From positions 481,758 to 545,757 of the forward strand of contig MNCI01026525.1 in the NCBI GenBank assembly GCA_015680685.1: DNA of 64,000 bases. The letters are read 5' to 3'. Below the pieces are notes generated by a model, which saw nothing but the letters and a program-made list of their open reading frames with translations, ran no database searches and was not told the DNA's origin. Below are positions 1 to 11,574 of the stretch, in pieces. The stretch's first letter is position 1. Every line of letters begins with the position of its first letter. The translations under genes and the position numbers were made by a program. The DNA is from Gnetum montanum. Its lineage: Eukaryota; Streptophyta; Gnetopsida; Gnetales; Gnetaceae.

Positions 1-1492
1 TTATCATGAATGACTTAAATATCATGTTCTTGCATGACATCATTTAACTATGAAGTAAAACTTTTATTACAAAACACAAAATCAAATATTTAAATATACA
101 CATATTGTGATGTAGATTAACTACTAGTGACTTGTATACATCGTTAAAGAGAATGAATTAAGAAGGGATGTCAAATTTTTACTTATCGTATTATAAATAT
201 GTGTTCTTTGAATCATTAGAAATTTTTACATTGATAGAAGAAGCATAAAATTGGTATTAGTTAAAGAAATTAGAGATAATTTAGAATCCTCCATATGGGA
301 ATTATTAAAAGATCAAATTTTCTAGAGAAAAATTAAAGGGAAAAAATTAGATTTTAGGCCAAGGATGATACTTTAGAATAATTATTGAGAAATGTTGCAT
401 CTACATAGGTAGTTGTTGTGTAATTTCATCATTCATTATTAATGAGTTAATTATGCATAAAAGGAATCTTGTGAGAGTAGGTTAAAAGTTTGTATTCTAG
501 ACTATCTTCCAATGAGGTATATCCTTATTATGTGACTTAGGGATCTCTTTATTGAATGGTTTTTTATTTCTATTTCTTCTAGTAGCCATCTCTTGAAACT
601 ACAAGCCTAAGTTAGGTACTTAGAATGTAATACTCTAGTAACCATGCTTAGGCTAAAAAGGTATTATTCACTACAAGAATAAAAATATGGAAATAAAATA
701 AAATACAATTAAAAGAAACACAAGATGATAAGAAAAAAATAGAATAGGCAGTGTGGTAGGAATTCAGAAATAGGCACATCAAGGTATAAAAATGTAGAAG
801 TAGAGAAAAGAAAAATGTATAACATAGTGTTGATAGCCCCATATGTTTAAAACATAACCTTTTCACTAAAAATAGTTCAATTTTGTAATGTCTAAACCAA
901 AAATATTAGTAACAAGACACTAGAGAAACAACATAGTAAATATAAAAATGTTAGGAAAAATATAATAATAAAAAGGTCAATAGATTCTAATGTGATAAAA
1001 AAACTACATAAAATTAAATAAAAATATCCAATACTACAGAATTAAAAATTTAGGACAAGTTAGGCTTGTACTAAGGATAGAAAAATATTATCCTCATAAC
1101 CAATCAGGGATATTACATGATATGAAAATACGAGTTGAACATGACAGCTTAGAAGAACACATAAAAACTAGTAACTTAATAGCTAAAACTAAAAAAAAAT
1201 GCATTAATAGTAATTTTTAAGCATTAGCTTCTTCATTCAACTCTTCTTTCTCACTACTAATTGAATCATCTAGAAGGCATAAAAACATAAGAGATATTGG
1301 TCCAATGACTAAGTCAGGAAAATAAGCACAAATTCTTCCTTATGGATCTTGGGATAAATAGCTAGAAAGTCATGCATAGGGGTAGTTGCATGTGAAGAGT
1401 TAGTACTAAACATCAAAAATATTCCATAAATGATATAATAACTAAATTTAATAATTTATCAGAAAAATAGAACATCTAAAAGATTGTACTAC
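1..1492. other. Unassigned AT-rich flank of element A
   Basis: No gene or complete repeat can be supported here. The stretch is strongly AT-rich, with many short A/T runs and no reading frame longer than about 70 codons. It ends exactly where the left LTR of element A begins. It is most likely an old, unrecognisable repeat. Confidence 0.5.
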
Positions 1493-2384
1493 TGATAAAG
1501 CCTATTTTTAATGAGCTAGAATATCATATCTATGAAATCGTAGCCCTGCATATGTCATCATTGATGCAATGTAGAAGGTCTTGGTTAATCCTATAAATAC
1601 CAACATTTGGTCACATTGAATGAACAACTTTCATTTCACCCTTAGTGAAAATATTACAATTTGCTTTTGTAGGTTACACTTAGTGATAGAGTAAATGCCT
1701 AGAGTGTGGTGTTGAATAGTTGTGTGACATATTTATTTAAGTGGATTGTACTTGGGCATAGTTCATGAACAAACATAAAGATCAAGATTTTTCCCCATCA
1801 TTGTAGCATTACACTTAGTTCTTTATTTTTTGCTGAGTTATTTCTTTTACATAGCTTAATTTTCATTTCTTTAATATGTTTACTTTAGTTTAATCCTTTA
1901 CATTTCTCAAGTACTTTAATTTTTCATATCCATTAGTAAGGTGGTATGAGTATGACTAGTTTTGAGTGTATTTGGTAATCTCAGTAGTGTTATTCCTTGG
2001 TTCATCTGGTAGCATAACACTTGGTAACCCAGTAATGGTTACATGAGCCCAAGTTGTGTATGACAAGCTAAGAACGAATGCTTATCATCATAGGATAGAA
2101 TAGATTTACATTTATGTTAGCATTTAGATTTAGATTTTATTCTTATATTTAATTATGAATACACTTAGGAGTAATGTTAGTCTACAATATCAACATATCA
2201 TATACCTGACTAAGAGCTAAACCATACTACTCACATTGCACTAGCTTAATGTGAGAAGATAGTGATCATGAACCAATCATCAACCACTAGCATACTTACG
2301 TTGCCCATCCATAGATTAAAATTTTGTCATGTGTGTGCACTCATGAGTTTATGGTATAGTGTTGGGATACCTAGTTGCTCATCA
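1493..2384 (+). repeat. Element A 5' LTR
   Basis: This stretch aligns over its whole length with 14544-15461. It starts TGATAAA and ends CTCATCA directly before the primer site. A TATA box (TATAAATA) lies at 1592-1599. The two LTRs differ at many positions and by small indels, so the insertion is old. Confidence 0.88.
1592..1599 (+). promoter_or_regulatory. TATA box in element A 5' LTR
   Basis: TATAAATA about 100 bases into the LTR, with the same octamer at 14663-14670 in the 3' LTR. Related LTRs of elements B and C carry TATAAATA at a matching place. Presumed Pol II promoter of the element. Confidence 0.65.
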
Positions 2385-2385
2385 T

Positions 2386-2403
2386 TGGTGCCATTGTTGG
2401 GGA
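2386..2403 (+). other. Primer-binding site of element A (tRNA-Asp type)
   Basis: TGGTGCCATTGTTGGGGA follows the 5' LTR after one base. It differs from the TGGCGCCGTTGCCGGGGA site known in Athila-type elements only by transitions, as expected from cytosine deamination. It fixes the plus-strand orientation of the element. Confidence 0.8.
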
Positions 2404-2492
2404 TGTATCAATGTTTTCTTAGTAGTTGATTTGATAGAGTTTGTTGTGTTAAGAATTGAAAAGTTTATTTTTCATAGTTAAATCAATTCTTT

Positions 2493-2494
<2 letters not shown>

Positions 2495-2526
<32 letters not shown>
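2495..2526. repeat. (AC)16 microsatellite
   Basis: An uninterrupted AC dinucleotide run between the primer site and the gag remnant of element A. It is translated as a Thr-His run within the longest local reading frame, but that frame is not conserved before this point in the related element C. Confidence 0.95.
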
Positions 2527-2528
<2 letters not shown>

Positions 2529-2579
2529 TTCAAAGCATCAACAACATAACATTGATTCTACACTTAAGGAAAAGTCATC

Positions 2580-2940
2580 ACTTTCCAATGAAACTTATAA
2601 GATCATTTGATTACAAATGTATCATCATTTGTTTCTCTAGAACATGGGTTTCCGCTAGAACACTCATCAAGGAAGTAAAGGGTTGGTACCATCCTTTAGA
2701 ACTAGAAATCATTCAAAGATGGAGTACCATGCTAGAGCTCCTCAATGATAGATATCAAACCTATTCAAGAGTCTCCAATTTTAGAGAAAATAGATTAAAG
2801 GATGTAAGCAAGCAGAACTGTGAAAACAATTGCAATAAAAGAATGTTATTAGGGTATTCAATACAAAAGAAGATGTCCTAGTAAATGAGCCTAGATCCAA
2901 AAATTGATTTTTCAAAACAAGTTCAGAAAGGGTTTAGAAG
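2580..2940 (+). pseudogene. Element A gag remnant
   Basis: The frame that contains TMLELLNDRYQTYSRVSN matches the gag region of element C near 42780-42900 (TMLELFNDKYQTYSRVSN). Gag is the RNA-binding capsid protein of the element. The region from primer site to protease is only about 0.9 kb here against about 2.1 kb in element C, so most of gag, including the part with the zinc knuckle, has been deleted. The reading frame ends in TAG at 2879. Confidence 0.7.
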
Positions 2941-3239
2941 ATGGGAACTTTAGCTACATTAACCTCATCCACACATACTCCTCAAGTGAACACTAAGCTT
3001 TCACACTCTACAAATCCAAATTTGACTATTATCATGTTCACCTAAACTATAATGCATTGGATCAAGGAAAGAGAAATTTTCAAGAAGAGAATAGATCTAG
3101 GAAGTTCCTTAGTATATCTTCAAATAGTAGGCCACAAACCATGCAAAGCTCCACTACATTCTAGGTCAGGAGTAAATTTGATTTCACAAGAGATGTAGAA
3201 AGCTTGGAATCTTCCTTAACTAAAGATGAGTAATATTCA

Positions 3240-3528
3240 ACTAGAGCCTATGGATTAGTTAATCATTGTTCCACTTGGATAGGTGGACAATGTCATCACC
3301 ACCATAAGTGGTTGGTCTTACCCTATGAACTTTTTAATTATACATGTGGGGAAAAAGAAGGAAAAATTTCCTATAATCATGGGAGGAGCAGAACTTAGCA
3401 ATGTGAATGTTAAGGTAGGGATTAGAGACTTGACCTTAGAAATCTCCAAGGAAGATGAAGTTAGAATTTTACAAAGACATAGAGTTCCATGTATCACATA
3501 TAACAATAATGGGTACAATTATGTGTAG
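3240..3528 (+). pseudogene. Element A protease remnant
   Basis: The C-terminal half of a retroviral-type aspartic protease, which would cleave the Gag-Pol polyprotein. It is recognised by alignment with elements B and C: YPMNFLIIHV, FPIIMGGAEL and VGIRDLTLEISKEDE correspond to YPIDFLVIKV, FPIIMGRAWI and SIRYLSLKISKEN of element B. The catalytic Asp-Thr/Ser-Gly segment is not recognisable upstream. The frame closes with TAG at 3526. Confidence 0.72.
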
Positions 3529-4069
3529 CAAATCTGGACCATAAAACACAAAACCAAGAAAGTATGCAATCAATGTATAGAAGATATGTGTGTGCAATAG
3601 TATTTGTATGCAGTAGCCATAAAAAAACAACATACCTAGTGGCTAATTATTAAAAAAGAGATATAGTTTGATATGTGCATGGAATCATTGAATAAAATTA
3701 CCAGTGCCTACATTAAAGAAACTGACAAACTAGAATAGTTTAAAAGGAAACATCCCTATGTACAATCATATCAAGAAGAATACATTAAAGGGGAATAATT
3801 AGAGATTTAAGATAAGTATGAATCAAAACTTTTACAATTGAAAGCCTTGGTGGTGTACTAGAATATTCCTTTTTGAATAACTAGAAACTAGTAATTATAA
3901 ATGTTAATCTGGATAAAGAGAAATAGGGAAGACTACTGGAAGTGGTAAATAAATGGCCAACAATATTTGCATGGTCCTATGATGATATAATAGGTATATA
4001 TCCATGCATCTGCCAACACCAAATCTACATAGATTGAGCTATCAAACCCTCAGCACCAACCTCAAAGAT
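3529..4069 (+). other. Element A protease-RT linker
   Basis: Degenerate coding sequence linking protease to RT. Around 3880-3980 it parallels the linker of element C near 44170-44290, with TGG codons of C replaced by TAG in A. No separate domain was recognised. Confidence 0.5.
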
Positions 4070-4710
4070 GATTAAATCTTAAATTTAAAGAAGTAGTCAA
4101 ACAAGAATTAGGAAAACTCTTAAAAGTAGTGTTCATTTATCCAATCATAGACAATGAATGGGTCAGTTCCTTAGTCATTGTTTCAAAGAAAGGTGGCAAG
4201 TGGAGGGTCTACATTGACTTCTAGTTGTTGAATTTAGCAACATTCAAGGACCATTTTTCTTTATCATTTGTTGACTAGGTCATTGATACTATTGTAGGAC
4301 ATCAGTACTATAGTTTCCTTGATGGGTATAATGGGTATAACCAAATCTATAGTGTACTAGAAGATCAAGAGAAGGTTATATTCACTAGTCTATGGGAGAT
4401 ATTTCCCTACAAGCAAAAGCCTTTTAGCTTATGTAATGCTCCCACTACCTTCCAAAGACTTGTATTGGGCATCTTCCAAAAATAGATTGGCAATAGAGTG
4501 GAAGTATTCATGAATGATTTTTCCACATATGGGATACACTTCAAATAAGTATTGGACCGATTAGAGTAGGTTATAAAGAGGTGTGCTGAAACTAATCTAA
4601 AGCTCAATTAGAAAAAGAACCATTTAATGATCTAAGATGGTATTGTTCTAGGGCATAAAGTATCTCAAAAAGGAATAGAGGTAGATCCTTATAAGATAAG
4701 AGATATTCAA
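4070..4710 (+). pseudogene. Element A reverse transcriptase
   Basis: Reverse transcriptase of a gypsy element, which copies the element RNA into cDNA. Blocks in order are WVSSLVIVSKKGGKWRVYIDF, ATFKDHF, YYSFLDGYNGYNQI, CNAPTTFQRLVLGIFQ and the active-site block. The catalytic FMDD of element B reads FMND here (AAT at 4513-4515), so one catalytic aspartate is lost through a G-to-A change. At least eight in-frame stops interrupt the domain, most of them TAG at codons that are Gln, Trp or Arg in element C. Confidence 0.85.
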
Positions 4711-5310
4711 AACATCATCCAAAAGCCATAGAATGTTAAGGATGTTAGATCATTCGTTGGCCATATAGGATAGTACAAAATATTTATTAAGAATGTTTTG
4801 TAAATAACAAAGCCCCTAGTAGAAGTTATGAGGAAAGATGCACCATTCCAATGGATAGAATAGTGTGAGAAGGCATTCAAGACATTAAAGCAAAAACTAG
4901 TAGAAACACCAATCTTCTAAGCTTTGGATCATTCCAAGCCCTTCCACATTATGATATATGCTTTAGAGTATGCATTGGGAGCAGTACTCTCTTACCTTGA
5001 TGATTAGAAAAGACCATATTACATACACTATGCTAGTAGAATCACTAGATCATAACTTAATTACATTAGTGCAGAAAAAAAAGGCTATGGCCATGGTGTA
5101 TGCACTAGAAAAGTTTAGAAATTATGTGCTTGAGTATCCTAGTTATGTCCACATAGATCATAGTGCCCTTAGATTTTTGATGAATAAACCAGTAGTCAGT
5201 CCAAGGGTGATACAATGTCTTGTGATACTATAGGAGTTTAACAATAATATGATAGACAAGAAAGGAATTGAAAATGTTGTAGCTAATCATTTGTCAAGAC
5301 TAATATGGAA
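4711..5310 (+). pseudogene. Element A RNase H
   Basis: RNase H domain of the pol polyprotein, which degrades the RNA strand of the RNA-DNA hybrid. It follows RT without a gap: APFQWIE and CEKAFKTLKQKLVETPIF, then VYALEKFRNYVLEY, HIDHSALRFLMNKPVVSPR and ENVVANHLSRL. The same blocks occur in elements B and C. Frameshifts separate the pieces (for example near 5010), and stops are present. Confidence 0.8.
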
Positions 5311-5479
5311 ACCATAAGAATAGGATGAAGCATTATCAGACCAATTTCCTAATAAAACTTTTCTTATAAAAACAACAATGACTATCAACTTAACAAAAAA
5401 AAAAAACATGATTTATTGATTATATGACTTATGTCACTACATAAGAGCTTCTGGTTAAGTGGAATAAGAAACAAAAGTA

Positions 5480-6640
5480 ATAGTTCCTCCATAGAGTTAA
5501 ATAGTATATGGAAATCAATGGAAATATTTATAAGATATGTGCAGATGGACTAGTAAGAAGGTGCATTCTAGAAGAGAGCCAAAAAAGAATTTTACAATAT
5601 GCACATGGGTGACCATGTGGTGGTCACTACACAAGATGAAAAACAACACTAATGTTGATGATGGCAGGAATCTTCTTGGCGACCATATTCAAGGATGCAC
5701 ACTAATTCAACTAATCTTGTGAAATATGTCAACATGACAAAGGATTAATATTTAGAAATTAAGGACCATAGTAATGGATATAGCCATTGGAGCCATTTGA
5801 TATAGGGGAAATTGATTTTATGGGATCAATCACATTAATGTATAATGGGAAATCATACATTATAGTGACAATTGATCATTGTACTCAGTGGGTAGAAGTA
5901 GCTACATATAAGGATTACATAGACAAAACAACTACTAAGTTCTTTCAACAACATGTGGTAAATAGATTTAAAGTACCATACATGCTCATATTTGACAATG
6001 AAATACATCTTACAGGAGTTACATTCAAAAAGCTAATGTAACAACTTGGGGTGAAGCACAAACTAACCACACCATACCACCCCCAAGAAAATGGTCAAGC
6101 AGAAGTGACTAACTTAGAAATCACAAGAATATTTTGTAGAACTGTTAGTCAATTTTGAAAGGATTGAAGCACTAAGTTGAATGATGCTCTATGGGCATAC
6201 AAATCCACATGGAAACTCCCTATAGGATATTTGATCTATGAACTAGTTTATGGGAAGCTTCTTCCACTACCAATCTAAGTAGAGTTGTAAACTTCAACTG
6301 CTATCAATATACTTAACCTAAATTTAAACTTAGCTCAAGAGGAACGTTTCATGAATCTTAACCTTCTATAGGAAAATATACTTGTAGCTTTGATGAGTAA
6401 TGAGGTTAACAAGAAATACTCCAAATGTAGGCATGACACTAGAATAAGACAAGTATCAATCCAACTAGGTGATAAAGTCCTTTATTAAAATCCCAGTCAT
6501 GTGCCATAGAAGGCTAAGCTTCAAAATCCATGGGAAGGACCCTATATCATCTATGCAACATACCAATTAGGCATCATGTAGATCTATCACCCAACCAACC
6601 AACAAAATCTTATCTTGGTTAATATTCAATAAGTTAAATC
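5480..6640 (+). pseudogene. Element A integrase
   Basis: Integrase, which inserts the cDNA into the genome. The zinc-binding HHCC region is at about 5530-5740 (PCGGHYTR, then CEICQHDKG). The catalytic core starts at about 5786 with EPFDIGEIDFMGSI and continues with VVNRFKVPYMLIFDNE and TPYHPQENGQAEVTN, so the catalytic Asp, Asp and Glu positions all appear to be retained. The C-terminal part (LGDKVLY, WEGPYIIYATYQ) ends near 6600. In-frame stops at about 6039, 6156 and 6168 and others show that it is not functional. Confidence 0.85.
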
Positions 6641-8880
6641 ATTCTATGAATATCCTTACTTCTCTATGGATTCTACTTTAGCCCATTTCATTTTTTGATT
6701 AACCCTTTTTAATAATAGTCATGGGAGTGTCCAGTTGGATACTTAGGTAATGAACCTTTTTCTTTTCTTACTACATTTTCGTATTCTTTGATATTTTTCT
6801 ATTCTTTTATAATTTTCTCTTTTCTTAATCATTTTCTTTTCTTTGATACTTTTTAAATTCTTTCTAAATTTTCTTGTTCTTATTATTTTTTCTATTCTTA
6901 TAATTTTTCTCTAATTTTTCATCATCTTTTTATACATATTTTTGTTGANCATTTTTCTCTAATTTTTCATCATCTTTTTATACATATTTTTGTTGATTTT
7001 TCTAATAAAGTTCAAGGAATAACACAAAATGTAGTTTCAATAATGTGAATATTGCTCTATATTATCAAATCATTGAAAGATTGATTCTATATGCAATGAG
7101 ACCACATCATCCATCCATTCATTTCCAATAATAAAAGGTTATTACTATGGCAATTATGATATTCTTTTCACAATAAAACTAAAATAAACTTATGACCATT
7201 ATGCTTGGATAGAAAAGTAAAAAGCCAAGTGGGAATGACGAAGATTTAACATGAAGGAAAGTTTTGGATTCTGTAAGGCTACTACTATAAGTCTTACTTT
7301 GCTATTAAGTTGTATTATTCACTTGAGTTCTAACAAAACCTAGAAGAATGTTTAAAATAAATGTTACCTTACCATATCACTAGAAAGGCATGTTATCCAT
7401 TCTTGAAGGTAGCCCTTTGGTAATGTTGACACAATGAAAACATAATAAATGCATAGAATAAAATTTTTTGAGGGTCTTACTGGAAAGACATGTTACCCAT
7501 GCCTAAAGGTAGGAAGCTTCTCAAAAATCTAAAAAATATAGTGTGCTATTAATAAACTATGTCCATGCACTTCATTGCCAAGTGTTAATGCTTCTTGTAG
7601 TAGTGGTAGTCTTGTGGTTGCTATTTTTGGGATGATGCAATGCAATGTCACTGGCAAGTGCTATGGATTTATTTTGAATCTTGGACAGAAGGGATAATGA
7701 TCATTTTAACCATATAGCATGCAAAGTAATTCATTATGGCTATGGTATGACACCTCACATCCTAATTTCTATAGTCCTTTCTACTCCCATTTCACCTCCC
7801 TAATATATATAATCATAATTCTATGATTTTGTATACTATAGTATTATTTTTTCATTCTGGTGATACTAACATGTGTGATTCGCAAGACATGTATGTTCTA
7901 CATTCAACTTCTTGAGTGCCTATGGACACTTATAGGTGTGGTTATACAAGGGCACTAAGATCTAGAGCCTAATTTGGGAATGACCGACTTGTATAACTCC
8001 TATACTTCATACCTAACAACCAATTTGACATCATCTTATGTCTCCAAGACACTTCAACCATCAATTTTTACATTCCTATATTCTCACAACTGATCATAAC
8101 TTTGGCAACCCTTACTACCATATTTTATACGTCGCATTGATCCTATCTGCCAAAGATTCCTTCTTCATGACATTTTATTACCAAAACCACATATTTTGAG
8201 CATAATCTATGATCAAGATCACTTTAGATCACTTCTCTATCTTTCAAACTATCCATTTGAATCAATTTTTTATATTAAAAATTGTTCAAAAATCATAATT
8301 TTTCAACAGTGATGTTGTAGCTACAATGTCACACCAACAAAAATCTATATATATGCACAAGATGTTAGAAACTTTTTCATTCTTCTCATGTCTAGAAAAG
8401 GGAATTCATGCTATTTTTTTGAGCCTTTGAGAATTGAAATTTCAAAAACCATAACTCTCTCACCAAAGCTCTGATTTGCATGATTTTTGAACCTATTTGA
8501 TCATGGAGTGATCAAGATAGTCATGGGGGAGAGTATTGCATGTAGAAGAGTTAATTTGAGCCAAATGTTTCTAATGCCCAGAAGAGTATATTAAGGGTAA
8601 GAACAAGAACTATTAACTAAAATCTTGATCAACCAATAGAATAATAACTAATAAATCATAACACTTCTAATTGTCCATCCAGACATACAAGAAAAAAGAA
8701 AATAATATTTGTGAAAGGCCATAACAATCAAATGTACAAGTAATAAATATTTCTTTTTGACATTTTTCTAACTCTGTAATCATAATAAGAGCCATAAGAG
8801 ATAATAAGGATAAACTTGTGATGAATTTCTAGAATTGGAAAAGGATTATGAATAATTAGAAATCTATCTAAATCCTTGGA
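6641..8880 (+). other. Element A 3' noncoding region after integrase
   Basis: A T-rich tract (about 6680-7010) is followed by sequence related to the 3' noncoding regions of elements B and C. It contains two copies of a conserved 28-bp motif at 7383-7410 and 7483-7510, exactly 100 bases apart. From about 7900 to 8880 there is AT-rich sequence with no match seen elsewhere in the window. A single N at 6949 is flanked by a 44-bp direct duplication. Confidence 0.6.
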
Positions 8881-9785
8881 TACCATCAAAAGAATCTTTG
8901 ATGATTTTAGATGGCTTTCAAAAGACCAATAGTAGAAGAATCCTCACAGCATGGACATAAAAGACCAAGAGGTTGAGACAAAGGCTAAGCTAGAGAACAA
9001 ACTCCATAAGGAGAGTAGAAGGCCTAATTATTCAACATTCACCAACAAATACCTACAATAGAATAGTTCATGTAGGTTGCGGCTGAAGCACCACTAGCTC
9101 CAGAGCAAGAATAGCACCTCATGCTATCAACAGAATGTTGTCATGAAATTTAAGAAATGTCAATCATGTCCATAGTAATTATGAAACTAAATTTTGGACC
9201 ATTCATGGAGTTCACAATTGAGAACATTCGAACACAACTTCAAGCATCTCTTTTATGGCCAACTCTCTCCTATAATAGTAAATGATACTTTGGATAAGTC
9301 TACTAGTTTTGAGAAGACAAGAAATATGATGCTACTATAAAAATTTAAGAAGGCTCCATGCCTTACTCAGTTGAAGATACTGCCAAGGCACTTAATATCC
9401 TAGATGTCAAATTAAACATAGCATAAATATCTACTAGATTTGGTACAGATGCAAAGAAGTTAGGGCTACAAAGAGCTTATGGAAAAGAAGATAAAAAATA
9501 TATTGAGTTGACTATTAAGGAGAAAATATATTTTAAAATTGGAACTTACCATCTTTTTCCACCAAAAGGTTCAATAGAATTTCCACCTATGGTGCAAGAG
9601 GAAGTGCTATTCTTAGGGGGAAATTCAATGCCAATATAGCTCATTTGTTCTTCTTAGAAATTTAGAGAAGGTTTGAAGAAAAGGAGCTAGGGAAACTCAC
9701 ATTTTCATTTCCTTACCTCATTAGAAGATTGTGCAAGCAAGTTGGGATTCTAGGATACACAAATGATGTCTTACAAAAAGCCCAT
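8881..9785 (+). pseudogene. Element A 3' ORF, part 1 (plant-retroelement ORF, PF20167-like)
   Basis: A decayed reading frame downstream of integrase. Readable stretches include MKLNFGPFMEFTIENIRTQLQ, YSVEDTAKALNILDVKLN and, near the end, ELGKLTFSFPYLIRRLCKQVG. The last block resembles the conserved segment of the 'putative plant transposon protein' domain found in extra ORFs of plant gypsy elements; this is a recollection of the family, not a search result. The frame is interrupted at 9785 by the solo LTR with its cccat duplication and continues at 12416. Elements B and C have no counterpart. Function unknown. Confidence 0.55.
9781..9785. repeat. Target-site duplication (cccat), left
   Basis: cccat directly precedes TGTTGG at 9786 and is repeated at 12416-12420 directly after CCAACA. 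A perfect 5-bp duplication marks integrase-mediated insertion. Confidence 0.9.
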
Positions 9786-10269
9786 TGTTGGCACATTTGC
9801 CCATTTCATCGAATAGTAAGATTCATTTTAAACATTATTGTAAGAATGGGAGAGTGTAAATGTGTTATTTCATACCATTGGTATGGGATCTTAGAGAGAC
9901 CATAATATTATTGGTGGAAATAATGATGCACATATGAAAGGCAGTAAGTAGAAGATAGCAAGAGACAATGTGCCAATGGTGAATGAATTGACAAACAAGG
10001 AATTCTTCATTGTTAGAAATACATTCAAGAATTGGTCATTTGGATACTGGTAAGAAAAAAAATAAGAGAAGAGCACTGGAAATAAAAAATTGGGAAATTA
10101 TCAGTAGATGTTTGCAAATGAAAAAGATATTATTAATGGTAAATACGATGATCTAAACTATGGTATTACTCATGCTTTGGAAAGGAGATGCGTTGGTATT
10201 GACATAGAGAAGTGCTAAGGTTTGTTGATCTGAAATGACTTCTGTTTTTATGCATAAACTCGAATGTTT

Positions 10270-10990
10270 TCTTTGGTCCCATATTAGTGGCGCCCCTGTC
10301 GGGCGCGTTGTGCCAGAACCTTGCAGGGACATGGGTTCAAAGACGGTAGAGGAAGAGCTCTCATGGCCATTGCCCTTTCAAAACAGAAAAAATTTTAGTT
10401 TCAAAATTTTTCCACCAATATGCAGCTGATCCACCTGCCTGCGACGCCTTCCTGGATGTTCTCTGTGTTCTGCAATGCGAGCACTATGTGGAGATTTTTC
10501 TGGCTGTTATAGGGCCATTCTTAACTTACCATACTAGATGCCATCATTCACTGATACTCTGATCCATGGCACGTTCGCCCTTGACTTTGCAATCAACGGC
10601 AGAAATTTGGAGGACGATCCGCAGAAATAAAAAAAGATGCAAGAAGCCCTAAGTGAATTTGGGGCAAAACAAAACAAATTCCAGGCAACTGAAACCCTAT
10701 ATTCAGGGCCATATTTTTAGCACATCATTTTTCTTTAAGATCTTTCTCCTTCGCTCTTCAGCAACCAAACACCACAAGGCAACGATGCCGGATGCAGTGG
10801 CAGAGCCTTCTTCCGTGGTGGTGGTTGACAACGATTTTTGGCAGGGGCGGGATATTTTGGAAATATTCACTGGCAATTCCAAGCCTGATGCCTTCACATT
10901 CAGACCTGATGTTTTGGATTTTAATTTTTGTTTCCAGCCATTTTTGATATGGGTGCAAGTGCACATAAATTATTTATATAAATTCACATA
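10270..10990 (+). other. GC-richer, gene-like segment in solo LTR 1
   Basis: Base composition rises clearly above the surroundings, with CG dinucleotides and stretches such as GGCGCCCCTGTCGGGCGCG. The part from about 10780 (MPDAVAEPSSVVVVDNDFWQGR) is shared with solo LTR 2, where the matching stretch reads LSDAAAGPSFMVAVDIWFWQGR on the minus strand. The part before that (10270-10780) has no counterpart in copy 2, which carries an anamorsin-like fragment at that place. I do not recognise the product. It could be another captured host fragment or ordinary U3 sequence. Confidence 0.45.
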
Positions 10991-11189
10991 GATTAGCCAC
11001 CATCAACATCTATACCAAGGTAGATATTATACCATCACCTTGTTCATAAAATTACTAAGGGCATCAATAGTATTCTTAAAAATCTTAAACTAGTAAAAAT
11101 GAAAAGCTATTGGAGCTATAATTTTAAACAATTATATGGAGCTATTGGAATTATTTTTCATTATTCACAAAAGAAATATTAAATATCTC

Positions 11190-11225
11190 CTAACTTCCTA
11201 ACTTCCTAACTTCCTAAGTTAATAC
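11190..11225 (+). repeat. 8-bp direct repeats upstream of the solo LTR TATA box
   Basis: About four copies of CCTAACTT in tandem, the last one changed to CCTAAGTT, some 80-110 bases upstream of the TATA box. Solo LTR 2 has scattered related words (AAGTTAGGAG on the plus strand) at the matching place. They could be enhancer-type repeats of U3. Confidence 0.6.
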
Positions 11226-11302
11226 TTCCTAACTTGTTGGGCAAGTTACTTGGGAGAGAAGTTAGGTAAGATATTTTTGAATATGTAACTACCTTTGAAC
11301 CC

Positions 11303-11310
11303 TATAAAAA
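11303..11310 (+). promoter_or_regulatory. TATA box of solo LTR 1
   Basis: CCCTATAAAAAGG is a canonical plant TATA context. It is conserved in the inverted copy (54807-54814). Transcription would start about 30 bases downstream, placing R/U5 in the last 1.1 kb. Confidence 0.75.
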
Positions 11311-11574
11311 GGCTTCAGGGGTAAGAAGAAAAAAGGGAGGAAGGGGGTCAAGACATCATACTTGGAAGAAGACATTGATACTACACTTTGGAAGGCTACT
11401 AGCTAGCACTTAAGCTCTCACTTGAGGACACACTTTGGCCCTTGGGAAGAGCATTTGTAAAAGACATTGTGAAAGATTGCTTGTAAGATGACTTGCTAAA
11501 GAAAGGATTTCAGCCTCTTTGTCATAGTCCTGTGAGTTATGTTTTATTTTTATTTTGTTTAAATTGTTTAGCTA

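Noticed and set aside
648-866. Hydrophobic 72-codon frame on the minus strand
   Set aside because: Phe/Leu/Tyr-rich because of T-rich DNA; no family resemblance or conserved copy.
600-1200. Possible repeat pair with 18955-19600 (both contain CTTAGGCTARAAAG and ATAAAATAAAAT)
   Set aside because: Beyond two short phrases the similarity is not above what AT-rich DNA gives; needs a dot plot.
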